From contig JAIOPT010000142.1 of NCBI GenBank assembly GCA_021413765.1, positions 1 to 42,290 of the forward strand: a DNA stretch of 42,290 nucleotides, read 5' to 3'. Below the pieces are notes generated by a model, which saw only the letters and a list, made by a program, of their open reading frames with translations, had not been told where the DNA came from and did no database searches. The translations under genes were made by a program, and so were the position numbers. The DNA comes from Betaproteobacteria bacterium. Its GTDB lineage: Bacteria > Pseudomonadota > Gammaproteobacteria > Burkholderiales > Gallionellaceae. This document shows positions 1 to 9,584 of this stretch, in pieces (within the stretch, counting starts at the first letter, position 1; every line of letters starts with the position of its first letter).

Positions 1-1205
1 AGGCGTTTTTTAAAGGTGCCATCAACCCCTACGATTGGTAAGGAGGCCTCGAATTCAGTTGACAACGGGCTGCGATGCGCGCTACTTAACAACAATGCCA
101 GACTGCGCGGACTGATCCGTTCCCGACGCGAAAGTCCGGCACCGTTTTCAAGTATAAGTTCAGGGAAATGCAATTTTTTTTGTGTCAGCCAATTACGTAT
201 TGTCAGTTCGCTGTGGGTCAAGTTGGCCGGCGCATCGGCAGTCCCGCCCAAACTTAGAAAAAGTTGACGAGCCATGACATTGTTGCTGAATTTGTTAATG
301 TCGCGGATCAGATCGGCCAATGGCGCGGAATGGTGCGTGGCAAACAGAATTGCGCTACCTGGAACTGTACCCTCACGCAAGGCACCCTGTAGCAGGCCAC
401 CCATTTCCTGCCACAACGCACGAAATACGGCGTACAGATAGCCTGGGTGGGACAGGAGGCTGACATGTCGCTCACGCTCACCACACTGGGCTGGGAAGAC
501 GCCTTGCACAAGCAGCGTATCACCCTGCAATTGCATGGACAGTGCATCATTCCAGTCGTTGCAATTTCCTTGTGCGGCCGCTACCGTAACGCGGTTGTCC
601 AGCCTGATGCCCACGAGTTCCGGCATGCTGATAATCTTTATTCTTTCGCCCTCTGGAATAAAGCGCAGGCGTACAGAGTTGAAATTAAGCAGCAACGCGT
701 CCGGTCCCGTATTGTAGGGACGCATCGGCTCATTATCGAATTCCGCGGGATTGTGCTGGGCGAGCTGGAATACACTGCGGTCCAGCACCAGATCGCCGCG
801 GATCTCTCGCAGACCGCGACTACGCAGCTCATGCAGCCACAGCCATAATTTTTCCAGCGTCAATTTGGGATCGCCGTAACCCTTTAGGATCAGGTCGCCG
901 TGCAGCACATCTTGTTCCAGCTTGCCGTCGAGATAAGCCTCGGTCTTCCAGCTATATGAAGGGCCTAATATTTCCAGCCCGGCGTAGGTGGTGAGCAGCT
1001 TCATGGTTGAGGCCGGACTCATCGACTGCTTCGCATTCACGCTTATGAGCGGCGTGCGCGCATTCACCTCGCGTACCTCCACGCCAATACTGTCCAGCGG
1101 AATCCGCGCCAGCTGCAGCGCTTTCAACACTGGCTGTGGCAGTGGGGCGGCGTGAGTATTGGGGATGAGGCAAAGGATGAGTAGAAAAGTGTGAAGCAGC
1201 TTCAT
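1..1205 (-). CDS. dacB: D-alanyl-D-alanine carboxypeptidase / penicillin-binding protein 4 (partial, runs off the left edge)
   Basis: Manual reverse-strand translation from ATG at 1205: MKLLHTFLLILCLIPNTHAAPLPQPVLKALQLARIPLDSIGVEVREVNARTPLISVNAKQSMSPASTMKLLTTYAGLEI... with SxxK (STMK) and SxN (SNN in KFSNNVMARQLFL) motifs; open to the window edge, so absent from the ORF track. Confidence 0.88.
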   Translation of the reverse strand, partial: MKLLHTFLLILCLIPNTHAAPLPQPVLKALQLARIPLDSIGVEVREVNARTPLISVNAKQSMSPASTMKLLTTYAGLEILGPSYSWKTEAYLDGKLEQDVLHGDLILKGYGDPKLTLEKLWLWLHELRSRGLREIRGDLVLDRSVFQLAQHNPAEFDNEPMRPYNTGPDALLLNFNSVRLRFIPEGERIKIISMPELVGIRLDNRVTVAAAQGNCNDWNDALSMQLQGDTLLVQGVFPAQCGERERHVSLLSHPGYLYAVFRALWQEMGGLLQGALREGTVPGSAILFATHHSAPLADLIRDINKFSNNVMARQLFLSLGGTADAPANLTHSELTIRNWLTQKKLHFPELILENGAGLSRRERISPRSLALLLSSAHRSPLSTEFEASLPIVGVDGTFKKR

Positions 1206-1273
1206 GAATCCCTCTATACATCCGTCATTCTCTCTTTTTCAAAAATGACTAGTGAGTTGCTCTTTTGGTTAAA

Positions 1274-2632
1274 TCAGATGATCGCCGTAATGATTGCCAG
1301 TGTATTTTCAACCAGCATATCCATTTCAGTCTCGCTGATGATATAGGGTGGAATGAAATATATTGTATTACCCATCGGCCTCAGCAGCAGCTCTTTCTCC
1401 AGCGCGAGACTGAAACAGCGTTGCGCGAAATCGTCGTGCAAACTATCTACCTCAAATGCCCAGATCATGCCAGTGTTGCGGAAATTTTTCACGCGGGGGT
1501 GGTTACGTAAGGGCTCAGCAATGCGGTTTAGATAAATGGCTTTGTTGCGGTTGGTTGCAATGACATCATCTTGCTCAAAGATTTCCAAAGTAGCCAATGC
1601 CGCACGACAGGCCAACGGATTACCCGTATAGGAATGTGAATGCAAAAATCCACGCGTCACTTTATCAGCATAAAATGCCTGATAGATAATATCTGTGGTC
1701 ATCACCACGGATAGCGGCAGATAGCCTCCGCTGAGACCCTTAGACAAACACAGGAAATCCGGCGAAATACCCTCTTCTGTATTATTCCGGCTAAGGGACT
1801 TTTCTGCCTGTTCACAGGCAAACATCGTTCCCGTCCGTCCCATCCCCACTGCAATTTCATCGGCAATGAAATGCACATCATATTGATCGCATAACTCGCG
1901 CGCACGGGTCAAGTAAACCGGGTGATGCATAACCATGCCCGCAGCCCCCTGCACTAACGGTTCGATAATGAAAGCGGCTATATTGTGATGATGATGCTGC
2001 AAATGTGTTTCAAGCTGCGCAACACAGCGCACAGCATAGTCGCGTGCGCTCTCTCCTGGTTCTGCATTGCGCCAGTCAGGGCTTAATACCGTAGCATTCT
2101 GCTTGACCAGCGCACCATATTCGCCCTTGAATAGGACCACATCGGTCACTGACAATGCGCCCAGTGTTTCGCCGTGATAGCTGTTTTGCAGACTGATGAA
2201 ATCGCACTTGTGGGGCTTACCACTGTTGCGCCAAAAATGTACGCTCATCTTTAACGCAATTTCAATAGCCGATGCGCCGTCCGAGGCATAAAAACAATGG
2301 CCCAGCCCGGCAGGGGCCAGTTGCGCCAATCGCTCGGAAAGCTGCACCACCGGCTCATGAGTAAAGCCAGCCAGCATCACATGCTCCAGCTGCCCTAACT
2401 GAAGGGTAATGGCGGCACTAATGCGCGGGTTGCAATGCCCGAACAAATTCACCCACCACGAACTCACCGCATCCAGATAGCGCTTGCCGTCGAAATCGTA
2501 TAACCACATTCCTTGTCCACGCTGGATAGGTATTAGCGGTAAAGTTTCATGGTGCTTCATCTGCGTGCAGGGGTGCCACACAGCGGAACGAGAACGAGCA
2601 AGTAAGTCAATGTTAGGCATGGCAGGTCTCAA
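1274..2632 (-). CDS. bioA: adenosylmethionine-8-amino-7-oxononanoate aminotransferase
   Basis: 452-aa ORF; class III aminotransferase features (WHPCTQMKHHE, YLDAVSSWWVNLFGHCNPRI, HSHSYTGNPLACRAALA). Confidence 0.95.
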   Translation of the reverse strand: MRPAMPNIDLLARSRSAVWHPCTQMKHHETLPLIPIQRGQGMWLYDFDGKRYLDAVSSWWVNLFGHCNPRISAAITLQLGQLEHVMLAGFTHEPVVQLSERLAQLAPAGLGHCFYASDGASAIEIALKMSVHFWRNSGKPHKCDFISLQNSYHGETLGALSVTDVVLFKGEYGALVKQNATVLSPDWRNAEPGESARDYAVRCVAQLETHLQHHHHNIAAFIIEPLVQGAAGMVMHHPVYLTRARELCDQYDVHFIADEIAVGMGRTGTMFACEQAEKSLSRNNTEEGISPDFLCLSKGLSGGYLPLSVVMTTDIIYQAFYADKVTRGFLHSHSYTGNPLACRAALATLEIFEQDDVIATNRNKAIYLNRIAEPLRNHPRVKNFRNTGMIWAFEVDSLHDDFAQRCFSLALEKELLLRPMGNTIYFIPPYIISETEMDMLVENTLAIITAII

Positions 2633-2920
2633 AAGTTATCCAGCAGGCTTGGCATCTTGCTCTTATTGGTTTAAATCATCCTGGCTGCAACTACCTACCA
2701 ATTGATCGAGGGGTTTTTGTACCGGGTAAAAGCGTTTACGCACCTGTAGGATACTGTGCATTGACAGTCCCCGCTTTACCATCCACCTTACCCCCTACAT
2801 TTGCACCTCATCAATTTTTTCTCCGATACCCACAGTCACGCGCAAATGAAATATCATGCAAAATATGACCTTCACGCTTCATTAGCACTTTATCGTGATG
2901 CATCCATGCCGATTATCGAA

Positions 2921-4024
2921 TTATGGAGCTGGGAAAACCCTACCTTCACGTTTCATTAGCACTTCATCTGTCACACCTACCTCCGCTATACCGCTAAAAT
3001 CGATATCGACATGGGACTTACCACCGAAACCGGAGCCGGTTTTACCCTTGGTAAAATTATCCAATGCCAGCTTGTAGGCGGCATCTGGCAACGGTATGTA
3101 CTTTACTTCCTCTACCAAATTCGGTGCTTGCTTAAGGTAGAACTCAATAAACTCTTTGACCTCAAGTTTTTGTGCGGCGTTAGCGTTAACGTAGATAAAG
3201 ATCGGGCGTGCAAGAGGCCGATAGGTGCTGTTTTTAACCGTTTCCAAGCTAGGCAAAACTTGCGGCTTACCTTCCTTTACTCTAATCGGCACCGCCTTCA
3301 GATTATTGGTATTATCAGCGTAGTAGCCATAGCCGAAGTAGCCAATGGCATTCTTGTCGCCAGAAACTCCCTGCACCAGTAATTTGTCGTCATCAGACGC
3401 AGTGTAGTCGAGACGACTGGACTTGGCCTTGCCAACAATAACTTCAGAGAAAAAATCGAATGTGCCGGAGTCAGAATCTGGACCAAACAGTTTCAGGGGA
3501 GCATTTGGCCAGGTAGGATTAATCTGATTCCAATTAGTAATTTTTCCTTGAGCTAACGGCTCCCACATTTTCTTGAGCTCGGCCACGGTCATGCTGTTCA
3601 CCCAATTATTTTGAGGATTGACCACCACGGTCAGCGCATCGTAAGCCACAGGCAGCTCGATATATTTGATGCCATGCTTGTTGCATTCCTTCATTTCCTC
3701 ATTCAGGATCGGGCGGGAGGCATTCGCGACATCGATCTCTCCACGACAGAGTTTCTTGAATCCGCCACTGGTGCCGGAAATGCCGACGGTCACCTTGATT
3801 GTATCTCTTTTACTTTTCTGGAACTGTTCAGCCACCGCTTCGGTGACAGGATAGACGGTGCTTGAGCCATCAATCTTGATGATCGCGACGGCGCCCGCAA
3901 CGTTTGTGGCGCTAATTAACATACTCAATGCAGCGGTCACACCAAGTACTTTAAGATTGTGCGATTTCAACATTTTTTTCTCCATTCGGTTAATTGGGTC
4001 ACCACCATTTGGCAGCATCGCCAT
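2921..4024 (-). CDS. pstS: phosphate ABC transporter substrate-binding protein PstS (start probably at an internal Met, MLKSHNLKVL...)
   Basis: IKIDGSSTVYPVTEAVAEQFQ, GISGTSGGFKKLCRGEIDVANASRPI, FGPDSDSGTFDFFSEVIVGKAKSSRLDYTASDDD are PstS hallmarks; signal-peptide-like N-terminus. Confidence 0.93.
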   Translation of the reverse strand: MAMLPNGGDPINRMEKKMLKSHNLKVLGVTAALSMLISATNVAGAVAIIKIDGSSTVYPVTEAVAEQFQKSKRDTIKVTVGISGTSGGFKKLCRGEIDVANASRPILNEEMKECNKHGIKYIELPVAYDALTVVVNPQNNWVNSMTVAELKKMWEPLAQGKITNWNQINPTWPNAPLKLFGPDSDSGTFDFFSEVIVGKAKSSRLDYTASDDDKLLVQGVSGDKNAIGYFGYGYYADNTNNLKAVPIRVKEGKPQVLPSLETVKNSTYRPLARPIFIYVNANAAQKLEVKEFIEFYLKQAPNLVEEVKYIPLPDAAYKLALDNFTKGKTGSGFGGKSHVDIDFSGIAEVGVTDEVLMKREGRVFPAP

Positions 4025-4289
4025 ATTAAGCTCCCAATGTTGCAGAATTGTGACACTTATGATTCACCAAATACAAATTATCCATGAACTTGAGGTTCAT
4101 GCAAAATGACCAATCAAACATTCACACTTTTTTTCTATTGATTGCTTTCTTTCGATTGTCTTTTAGTAGACAGAATGCGTCTTCTGTTTGATATCTCAGT
4201 TACCTGCTCTTCAATCACGGAATACCAATGAGACGTGGCTCGCACACAGCGCAGGGCGTAAACGTAAATTAAATTAACCATAAATTGGC

Positions 4290-4307
4290 ATGTCATAAAA
4301 CTGTCAT
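4290..4307 (+). promoter_or_regulatory. Pho box (PhoB binding site) upstream of the porin gene
   Basis: ATGTCATAAAACTGTCAT: two TGTCA half-sites with 11-bp periodicity, matching the enteric Pho box CTGTCATAAA(A/T)CTGTCAT at 17/18 positions; located about 75 bp upstream of the likely start. Confidence 0.75.
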
Positions 4308-4384
4308 GTTCATTCATTAGAATGCTTGCGCGACTCAAGAATGACCTTGAGCTGGTGAAGTTTTTATTTTTCCTGGAGAAAAGA

Positions 4385-5857
4385 ATGCAAGCATCCAAAA
4401 GCCATGTAGCTAAGACTAACCTTGGTAGCAGATTAAGACCAACCACATTATCAGTCGCCTTGCTGGCTCTGCTGGGCGGCGCTGCGATTCCGGCACAGGC
4501 TATCCAACTGTATGTGGACACACAGACTCAACAAGTATTTACTTCACCGGGCATTAACAGAGTAAAGCTCAGCGAATTTGAAGAAGTCAATGAGGCAGTG
4601 GGCAAGGTTCCCCCTGAAGAACTTAAAACACTGGAAACCCGGCTTCGTCAAAAGAAAAAGAAGGAGGAGCTTAAAGCGTCTGAGGAACTGGCAGCAGCCC
4701 TGACGCCCAAGGAAAGCTGGAACGACAGGATCAGCCTGCGTGGCTACGCCCAGTTGCGTTATAACCAACCAATATCTGGTGATCACATCAATCTAGCATC
4801 TGCCGGTGACAGATATATCTCGAATGACCAGAGTTTCGGACTTCGACGCGCCCGAATAATTCTCTCAGGCGACGCTACCGACCATCTATACGTCTACAGT
4901 CAACTGGAAGCCAATTCCGGCCCGGACGCAGGCGATTTGCAGGCTGGAAAGGTTCAGATTCGAGATTTCTACTCCGATATTTCTTTCGACGATAAAAAGG
5001 AATACCGCGTCCGTGCCGGTATCTCCAAGGTTCCTTACGGTTTTGAAATACTCCAGTCAAGCCAGAACCGCTTAGCGATGGATCGTGCCGATGCCGTCAA
5101 CATCGCATCCCGTGACGAACGCGATATGGGTTTGATGTTCTACTGGGCGCCAGCGCATATCCGCGATCGTTTCAGGGACCTGGTGCGAAGCGGTCTCAAA
5201 GGTTCGGGCGATTTTGGCGTGCTGGGTTTGGGGGTTTACAACGGCCAAGGTCTTAACCGTGTTGAAGTCAATGATAACCTTCATACAGTAGCCCGCCTGT
5301 CCTATCCGTTCAAGTTCGACAGCGGCCAGTTTTTCGAGGCTGGTATATCCGCTTTATCCGGCAAATATGTTCCAAGATCCAGTGCAATTTCAGTCGGCGG
5401 TGTAAATGTTACCCCTAAGTTTGATAGCAGAGGCTTGCGGGACGAGCGCGTAGGTTTGCATGCTGTATTGTATCCGCAACCCTTTGGCTTGCAGGGTGAG
5501 TGGAACTGGGGCAATTCTCCACAATTGAGCGCAGACCGCAAAGAGATCAAATCTGCCAGCCTCAATGGTGGATACGTCCAGGCCATGTACAAACTGAACA
5601 ATACTCTCGGCGGCTGGATTCCCTATATAAAATGGCAGCGATATGATGGCTCCGAAAAATTCTCGACAAACACACCTAGCTCACACGTGCGAGAAACAGA
5701 GGTCGGCGTTGAATGGCAGCCTAGGCCAGAAGTGGAGTTGGTCGTAGCCTACGCCAATATGGATAGAACCAATGTAGGTACGTTCGTTCCATCTTTAAAT
5801 GGCTACAGACAAGTTAAAGCCGACATGCTTCGCGCACAGTTGCAGTGGAATTTCTAA
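4385..5857 (+). CDS. OprO/OprP-type phosphate/polyphosphate-selective porin (ORF track begins at 4322)
   Basis: Signal peptide (LSVALLALLGGAAIPAQA), coiled-coil-like K/E-rich segment, then RISLRGYAQLRYNQ ... FGLRRARIILSGDATDHLYVYSQLEAN... and terminal aromatic (RAQLQWNF). Confidence 0.82.
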   Translation: MQASKSHVAKTNLGSRLRPTTLSVALLALLGGAAIPAQAIQLYVDTQTQQVFTSPGINRVKLSEFEEVNEAVGKVPPEELKTLETRLRQKKKKEELKASEELAAALTPKESWNDRISLRGYAQLRYNQPISGDHINLASAGDRYISNDQSFGLRRARIILSGDATDHLYVYSQLEANSGPDAGDLQAGKVQIRDFYSDISFDDKKEYRVRAGISKVPYGFEILQSSQNRLAMDRADAVNIASRDERDMGLMFYWAPAHIRDRFRDLVRSGLKGSGDFGVLGLGVYNGQGLNRVEVNDNLHTVARLSYPFKFDSGQFFEAGISALSGKYVPRSSAISVGGVNVTPKFDSRGLRDERVGLHAVLYPQPFGLQGEWNWGNSPQLSADRKEIKSASLNGGYVQAMYKLNNTLGGWIPYIKWQRYDGSEKFSTNTPSSHVRETEVGVEWQPRPEVELVVAYANMDRTNVGTFVPSLNGYRQVKADMLRAQLQWNF

Positions 5858-6035
5858 TTCACGTCATGCAGGGATAGGGTCACATTTTGTGTGCGGCTCC
5901 ATAAGTATGAGGTGAGTTGGCAATCGTGGAGTCCGACGGGTTAAGCAGCGAACTGATTTTCATAATATCGCCGCATTTAAACGGGTGGTTCTGCGTAAAA
6001 TATTGGCAACTTACCTTATGTGCACTGGTATGAAA

Positions 6036-7706
6036 CTATGGCTGTGGGATCACAGGCCTTTGTGCAATTGGTTCGAGGCGTTGGTACAAACGGAAAGGTT
6101 CCGATTTAACCCCTTTGCGGTTGCCTTCCCATAGCTTGACCCAAGTTGTTTCTTTTTCCACTAAGCTGGCAGCACGTTCTCCATGCACCAGTAGCAGATC
6201 GCAAGCGATTTGTGCTTGTGTGTGCGTGGCGATATTTCCCAGGTATTGCAACATGGCGCGCTGGGTATCGCCTACATCCAGGCTCGCAATGCAACCATGG
6301 TGTTGTGGCATGGCCTGCTTAAGAGAAACGACCATGCCGCGATAGCTCTTGCCGTTGTCCAGCCATGGTAGCCATAGCGTCATGGCAAGCACCCATAACA
6401 GCGTCACGCCACCGGCCCAATTAAGCACTGCGCGACGCATGGAGCGTCCGACGCGCCACACTAGTAATACCCACAACACAGTGAAAGTTAGGGCAATCCA
6501 GAAGGTTGTTGCATTGAAGGCGGGTTCAAAACCAGGTTGATAGTCTTTCAGCCAACGTGTGATTTTGGCATGATTATCTTGTAACAACCCAGCCCAGCCC
6601 CACCACATCAAGATGGCGACAAAGCCGAACGTCATGATACCGAACCAATCCAGCGCGTTGGCAGCTCCCCGGCGCAGGGTGGGAAGAGCTGCATTAGCAA
6701 GCAAAGCTAGCGGCAATAGTATGGGCAACGCAAACACTTCCTTGATATTGGGTACCACACTCAGCGTAAGTAACATCACAAAAAAACTTACCAGCAACAA
6801 CTGGAACTCCGCTTCATGCAGTACTTTTCTCCGCGCCTCCCACACCGCCCAAGCCGCCAATGGCAAAGCAGGCCAGGCGAACCAAGGCAATATTTTTACG
6901 TAATATAACGCTTCTGCATAATCGCCTCCTTGAATATAGTCAAACCAACGGCCAATGTTAAGCGTCCAAAACCATTCCATAAATAGCTCTGGCGAACGTT
7001 GGTACAACAAGAATGGCCAGACAGTTAGCCAAGGCAACGCAAACAACAATGCAATGGCCAAGCTGGAAAGAAAGGAACGCATGCGCCATGTGCGGAACAG
7101 CAGCAGCGTGGCACTGATAAGCACGAACAGCATGGGCGCGATAAAGCCCTTGGACATAAAGCCAATGCCAATGCCATTGCCGATGAGCATGCCTGCCCAT
7201 AAAGTTCGGCGCATACTTAAAGTGTAGCCGTACAACATCATGGCACAGCCCGTGAGCAAAGCAAGATCGGTTATGAGCTCATGTGAGCGTACCAGCATGC
7301 CGAGGCAACCAATCAGAATGATCGCCGCAGTCCAACCACGGCCCCTCCCGAATAGTTCACGTCCAGACAGGCCAATGAACAACAGCGTAAGAGCAGTATA
7401 AAAACCGCTTGCCAAGCGTGCGCCATCATGTAACTCAAGCAAGGGAAAGCATAGCTTGGCGAAAAGCGCGGCTGTCATGTAGAACAGCGGTGGCTTGTCC
7501 ATGTAAGGTACGTCAGCCAAGGTGGGAACTAGCCAATCGCCGCTTTGCAGGATGTGATAGACCAACCCAAAACTATAAGCGTCATCTGACTGCCACGGGT
7601 CATGCCCTACCAACCCTGTGCCTAACCACACCGCACACAGCAGTGCCAGCAACCAGGCTTTGGCCGTCGTGATAGGGTGTTCTTGTGTAGGGGGATAGGA
7701 AAACAT
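6036..7706 (-). CDS. ArnT/PMT-like glycosyltransferase (GT-C, multi-pass membrane)
   Basis: 556 aa, many TM segments; DPWQSDDAYSFGLVYHILQSGDWLVPTLADVPYMDKPPLFYMTAALFAKL is typical of ArnT/dolichyl-phosphate mannosyltransferase-like proteins. Confidence 0.8.
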   Translation of the reverse strand: MFSYPPTQEHPITTAKAWLLALLCAVWLGTGLVGHDPWQSDDAYSFGLVYHILQSGDWLVPTLADVPYMDKPPLFYMTAALFAKLCFPLLELHDGARLASGFYTALTLLFIGLSGRELFGRGRGWTAAIILIGCLGMLVRSHELITDLALLTGCAMMLYGYTLSMRRTLWAGMLIGNGIGIGFMSKGFIAPMLFVLISATLLLFRTWRMRSFLSSLAIALLFALPWLTVWPFLLYQRSPELFMEWFWTLNIGRWFDYIQGGDYAEALYYVKILPWFAWPALPLAAWAVWEARRKVLHEAEFQLLLVSFFVMLLTLSVVPNIKEVFALPILLPLALLANAALPTLRRGAANALDWFGIMTFGFVAILMWWGWAGLLQDNHAKITRWLKDYQPGFEPAFNATTFWIALTFTVLWVLLVWRVGRSMRRAVLNWAGGVTLLWVLAMTLWLPWLDNGKSYRGMVVSLKQAMPQHHGCIASLDVGDTQRAMLQYLGNIATHTQAQIACDLLLVHGERAASLVEKETTWVKLWEGNRKGVKSEPFRLYQRLEPIAQRPVIPQP

Positions 7707-7800
7707 GAACTTGCGCGCTTATTCCAAGACTTTGGTGCACTGTCCGGGCGTGGGTTTATAGAGTATTCGGGTAGCCACTACCCTGCTTGAAATTAAAAAC

Positions 7801-7830
7801 AAAAAAGGCAGCGTCCGCTGCCTTTCAATT
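7801..7830 (-). terminator. intrinsic terminator downstream of rpmE
   Basis: On the minus strand AAAGGCAGCGGACGCTGCCTTTTTT: GC-rich stem followed by a U tract. Confidence 0.75.
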
Positions 7831-7851
7831 GTTGCTTATCGTTCAGTTTCA

Positions 7852-8073
7852 TTATGGTGCAGGTTTTGCACCCGGCTTACTATATTTTTGGCGGAACCTT
7901 TCCACTCGACCAGCCGTATCCACGATTTTTTGCGTGCCGGTATAGAAGGGGTGGCAGTCCGAGCATACTTCTACATGCAGCGATTTACCCATTGTGGACT
8001 TGGTTTTGAAAGAATTGCCACAACTGCAAGTAACTGCGATCTCATCGTATTGCGGATGAATGTCGGTTTTCAT
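7852..8073 (-). CDS. rpmE: 50S ribosomal protein L31 (Cys-containing, zinc-binding type)
   Basis: [64 protein letters not shown]; CxC and CxxC motifs. ORF track starts 6 codons earlier at 8091. Confidence 0.96.
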   Translation of the reverse strand: MKTDIHPQYDEIAVTCSCGNSFKTKSTMGKSLHVEVCSDCHPFYTGTQKIVDTAGRVERFRQKYSKPGAKPAP

Positions 8074-8287
8074 TTTGGCTTCCTTAAACACTTAAACATG
8101 AAAATTGAGGACTTAAAAAACTTATTGAGAGCTTAAATAAATTAAAGCAGCATGCGCTAACGCACGTATAAGGGCATAGATTATCCCTGAAATGAATCTC
8201 CCACGCAAATTTATGTGCATCGTTTGCTGTCCCCCCCCTTATTCCGGTATAGTTATACCTGCCGTTTAAACCAATGGAAGAACATGC

Positions 8288-8448
8288 TGCCTGGTAATTA
8301 GTAAATACAGGCGCATTGCCGAAGGCGCAACACCCGTAACCGCTCAGGCTCAAGAACTGTTGGCACAGGCAAATCTGGAGAGTGCTGTTTAAACAGCCAC
8401 CGAAGGGGCACACGGATTTTTCGTAATCTCTCAGGTAAAGAGGACAGA
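8288..8448 (+). ncRNA. tandem glycine riboswitch (aptamer 1 about 8288-8371, aptamer 2 about 8374-8448)
   Basis: Aptamer 2 has CTGGAGAGTGC...GCCACCGAAGGGGCA...AATCTCTCAGGTAAAGAGGACAGA; aptamer 1 has GCCGAAGGCGCAAC...CGCTCAGGCTCAAGAACTG with P1 TGCCTG/CAGGCA; sits directly upstream of gcvT. Confidence 0.88.
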
Positions 8449-8450
8449 TG

Positions 8451-8491
8451 GGGCGAGGCAGATATGTTCTGCCTCGCCTTTTTTATTTTTT
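8451..8491 (+). terminator. intrinsic terminator forming the riboswitch expression platform
   Basis: GGCGAGGCAG (8452-8461) - ATATGTT - CTGCCTCGCC (8469-8478): perfect 10-bp stem followed by TTTTTTATTTTTTT-type U tract, immediately before gcvT. Confidence 0.88.
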
Positions 8492-8504
8492 TGAAAGATT
8501 GCTC

Positions 8505-9560
8505 ATGACACTCAAACAAACTCCTCTGAATACAGCGCACCGCGCAATGGGCGCAAAGATGGTCCATTACGGTTCACAACTTGACGAACACCATCAAGTA
8601 CGTCGCGATGCCGGCATGTTTGATGTCTCGCATATGCGAGTGATCGATATGAAAGGCGAAGGGGTGCGCGACTTCTTGCGCTATCTATTGGCCAACAACG
8701 TGGACAAGCTGCAATCTTCCGGAAAAGCCCTGTATTCCTGCCTGTTGCGTCCGGATGGTGGTGTGATCGACGACCTCATCGTGTATTTTATGAATGAAAT
8801 GTGGTTTCGCATCGTAGTGAATGCGGGTACAGCCGATAATGATATTGCATGGATGATTGAACAGGCTACCGTCCGCGCACCGCAATTGCAGATCACGTCA
8901 CGCAATGATCTTGCGATGATCGCCGTGCAAGGGCCAAATGCAGCGGCAAAGCTATGGCTGGCCTTGCCCGGATCACAGACATCGGCGGAAGGACTCAAGC
9001 CCTTCAATGCCGTAGAGTGGGATTCGATGTTTATCGCCCGGACTGGCTATACCGGCGAAGATGGCTTCGAGATCATACTGCCGGCCACTGCCGCCCCCTC
9101 CTTCTGGCAATCACTGAATGACGCGGGGGTGAAGCCTATCGGGCTAGGCGCACGTGACACGTTGCGTCTGGAAGCAGGCATGAACCTGTACGGCCATGAC
9201 ATGGATGAGACCATAAACCCGCTGGAAGCCGGTCTGGCGTGGACGGTAGACTTGGTGAGTGAACGCGACTTCATCGGTAAGGCTGCGCTCGTCACCAAAC
9301 CTCGAACTCGAAAATTGGTCGGCCTTGTCTTGCAGGATCGCGGGGTGCTGCGTGATCACCAAGTGGTACACAGTAGCCATGGCGATGGTGAAATTACCAG
9401 CGGCAGTTTTTCGCCCACGCTGAATCAGTCAATCGCCTTAGCGCGCGTGCCCTCCGCAGTACAAATTGGCGACATGATGCAGGTGGCGATTCGCGATAAG
9501 ATGCTAGCGGCCAAGGTAGTGAAATACCCGTTCGTGCGTAACGGCAAAGGCTTAATCTAA
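8505..9560 (+). CDS. gcvT: glycine cleavage system aminomethyltransferase (T protein)
   Basis: [46 protein letters not shown]...; [37 protein letters not shown] track start at 8448 lies within the riboswitch/terminator; 8505 is the better start. Confidence 0.96.
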   Translation: MTLKQTPLNTAHRAMGAKMVHYGSQLDEHHQVRRDAGMFDVSHMRVIDMKGEGVRDFLRYLLANNVDKLQSSGKALYSCLLRPDGGVIDDLIVYFMNEMWFRIVVNAGTADNDIAWMIEQATVRAPQLQITSRNDLAMIAVQGPNAAAKLWLALPGSQTSAEGLKPFNAVEWDSMFIARTGYTGEDGFEIILPATAAPSFWQSLNDAGVKPIGLGARDTLRLEAGMNLYGHDMDETINPLEAGLAWTVDLVSERDFIGKAALVTKPRTRKLVGLVLQDRGVLRDHQVVHSSHGDGEITSGSFSPTLNQSIALARVPSAVQIGDMMQVAIRDKMLAAKVVKYPFVRNGKGLI

Positions 9561-9584
9561 TTTTTACTTTTTAAGGATATAACC

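Noticed and set aside
447-848. 133-aa plus-strand ORF and other small ORFs in 1-1221
   Set aside because: Antisense or alternate-frame readings of dacB, which is continuous on the minus strand through the left edge.
4135-4521. 128-aa minus-strand ORF between pstS and the porin
   Set aside because: Overlaps the Pho-box promoter and the porin signal peptide antisense; no motif.
8084-8567. Minus-strand ORFs 8084-8413 and 8298-8567
   Set aside because: Lie over the glycine riboswitch, terminator and gcvT 5' end; the RNA explanation is much stronger.
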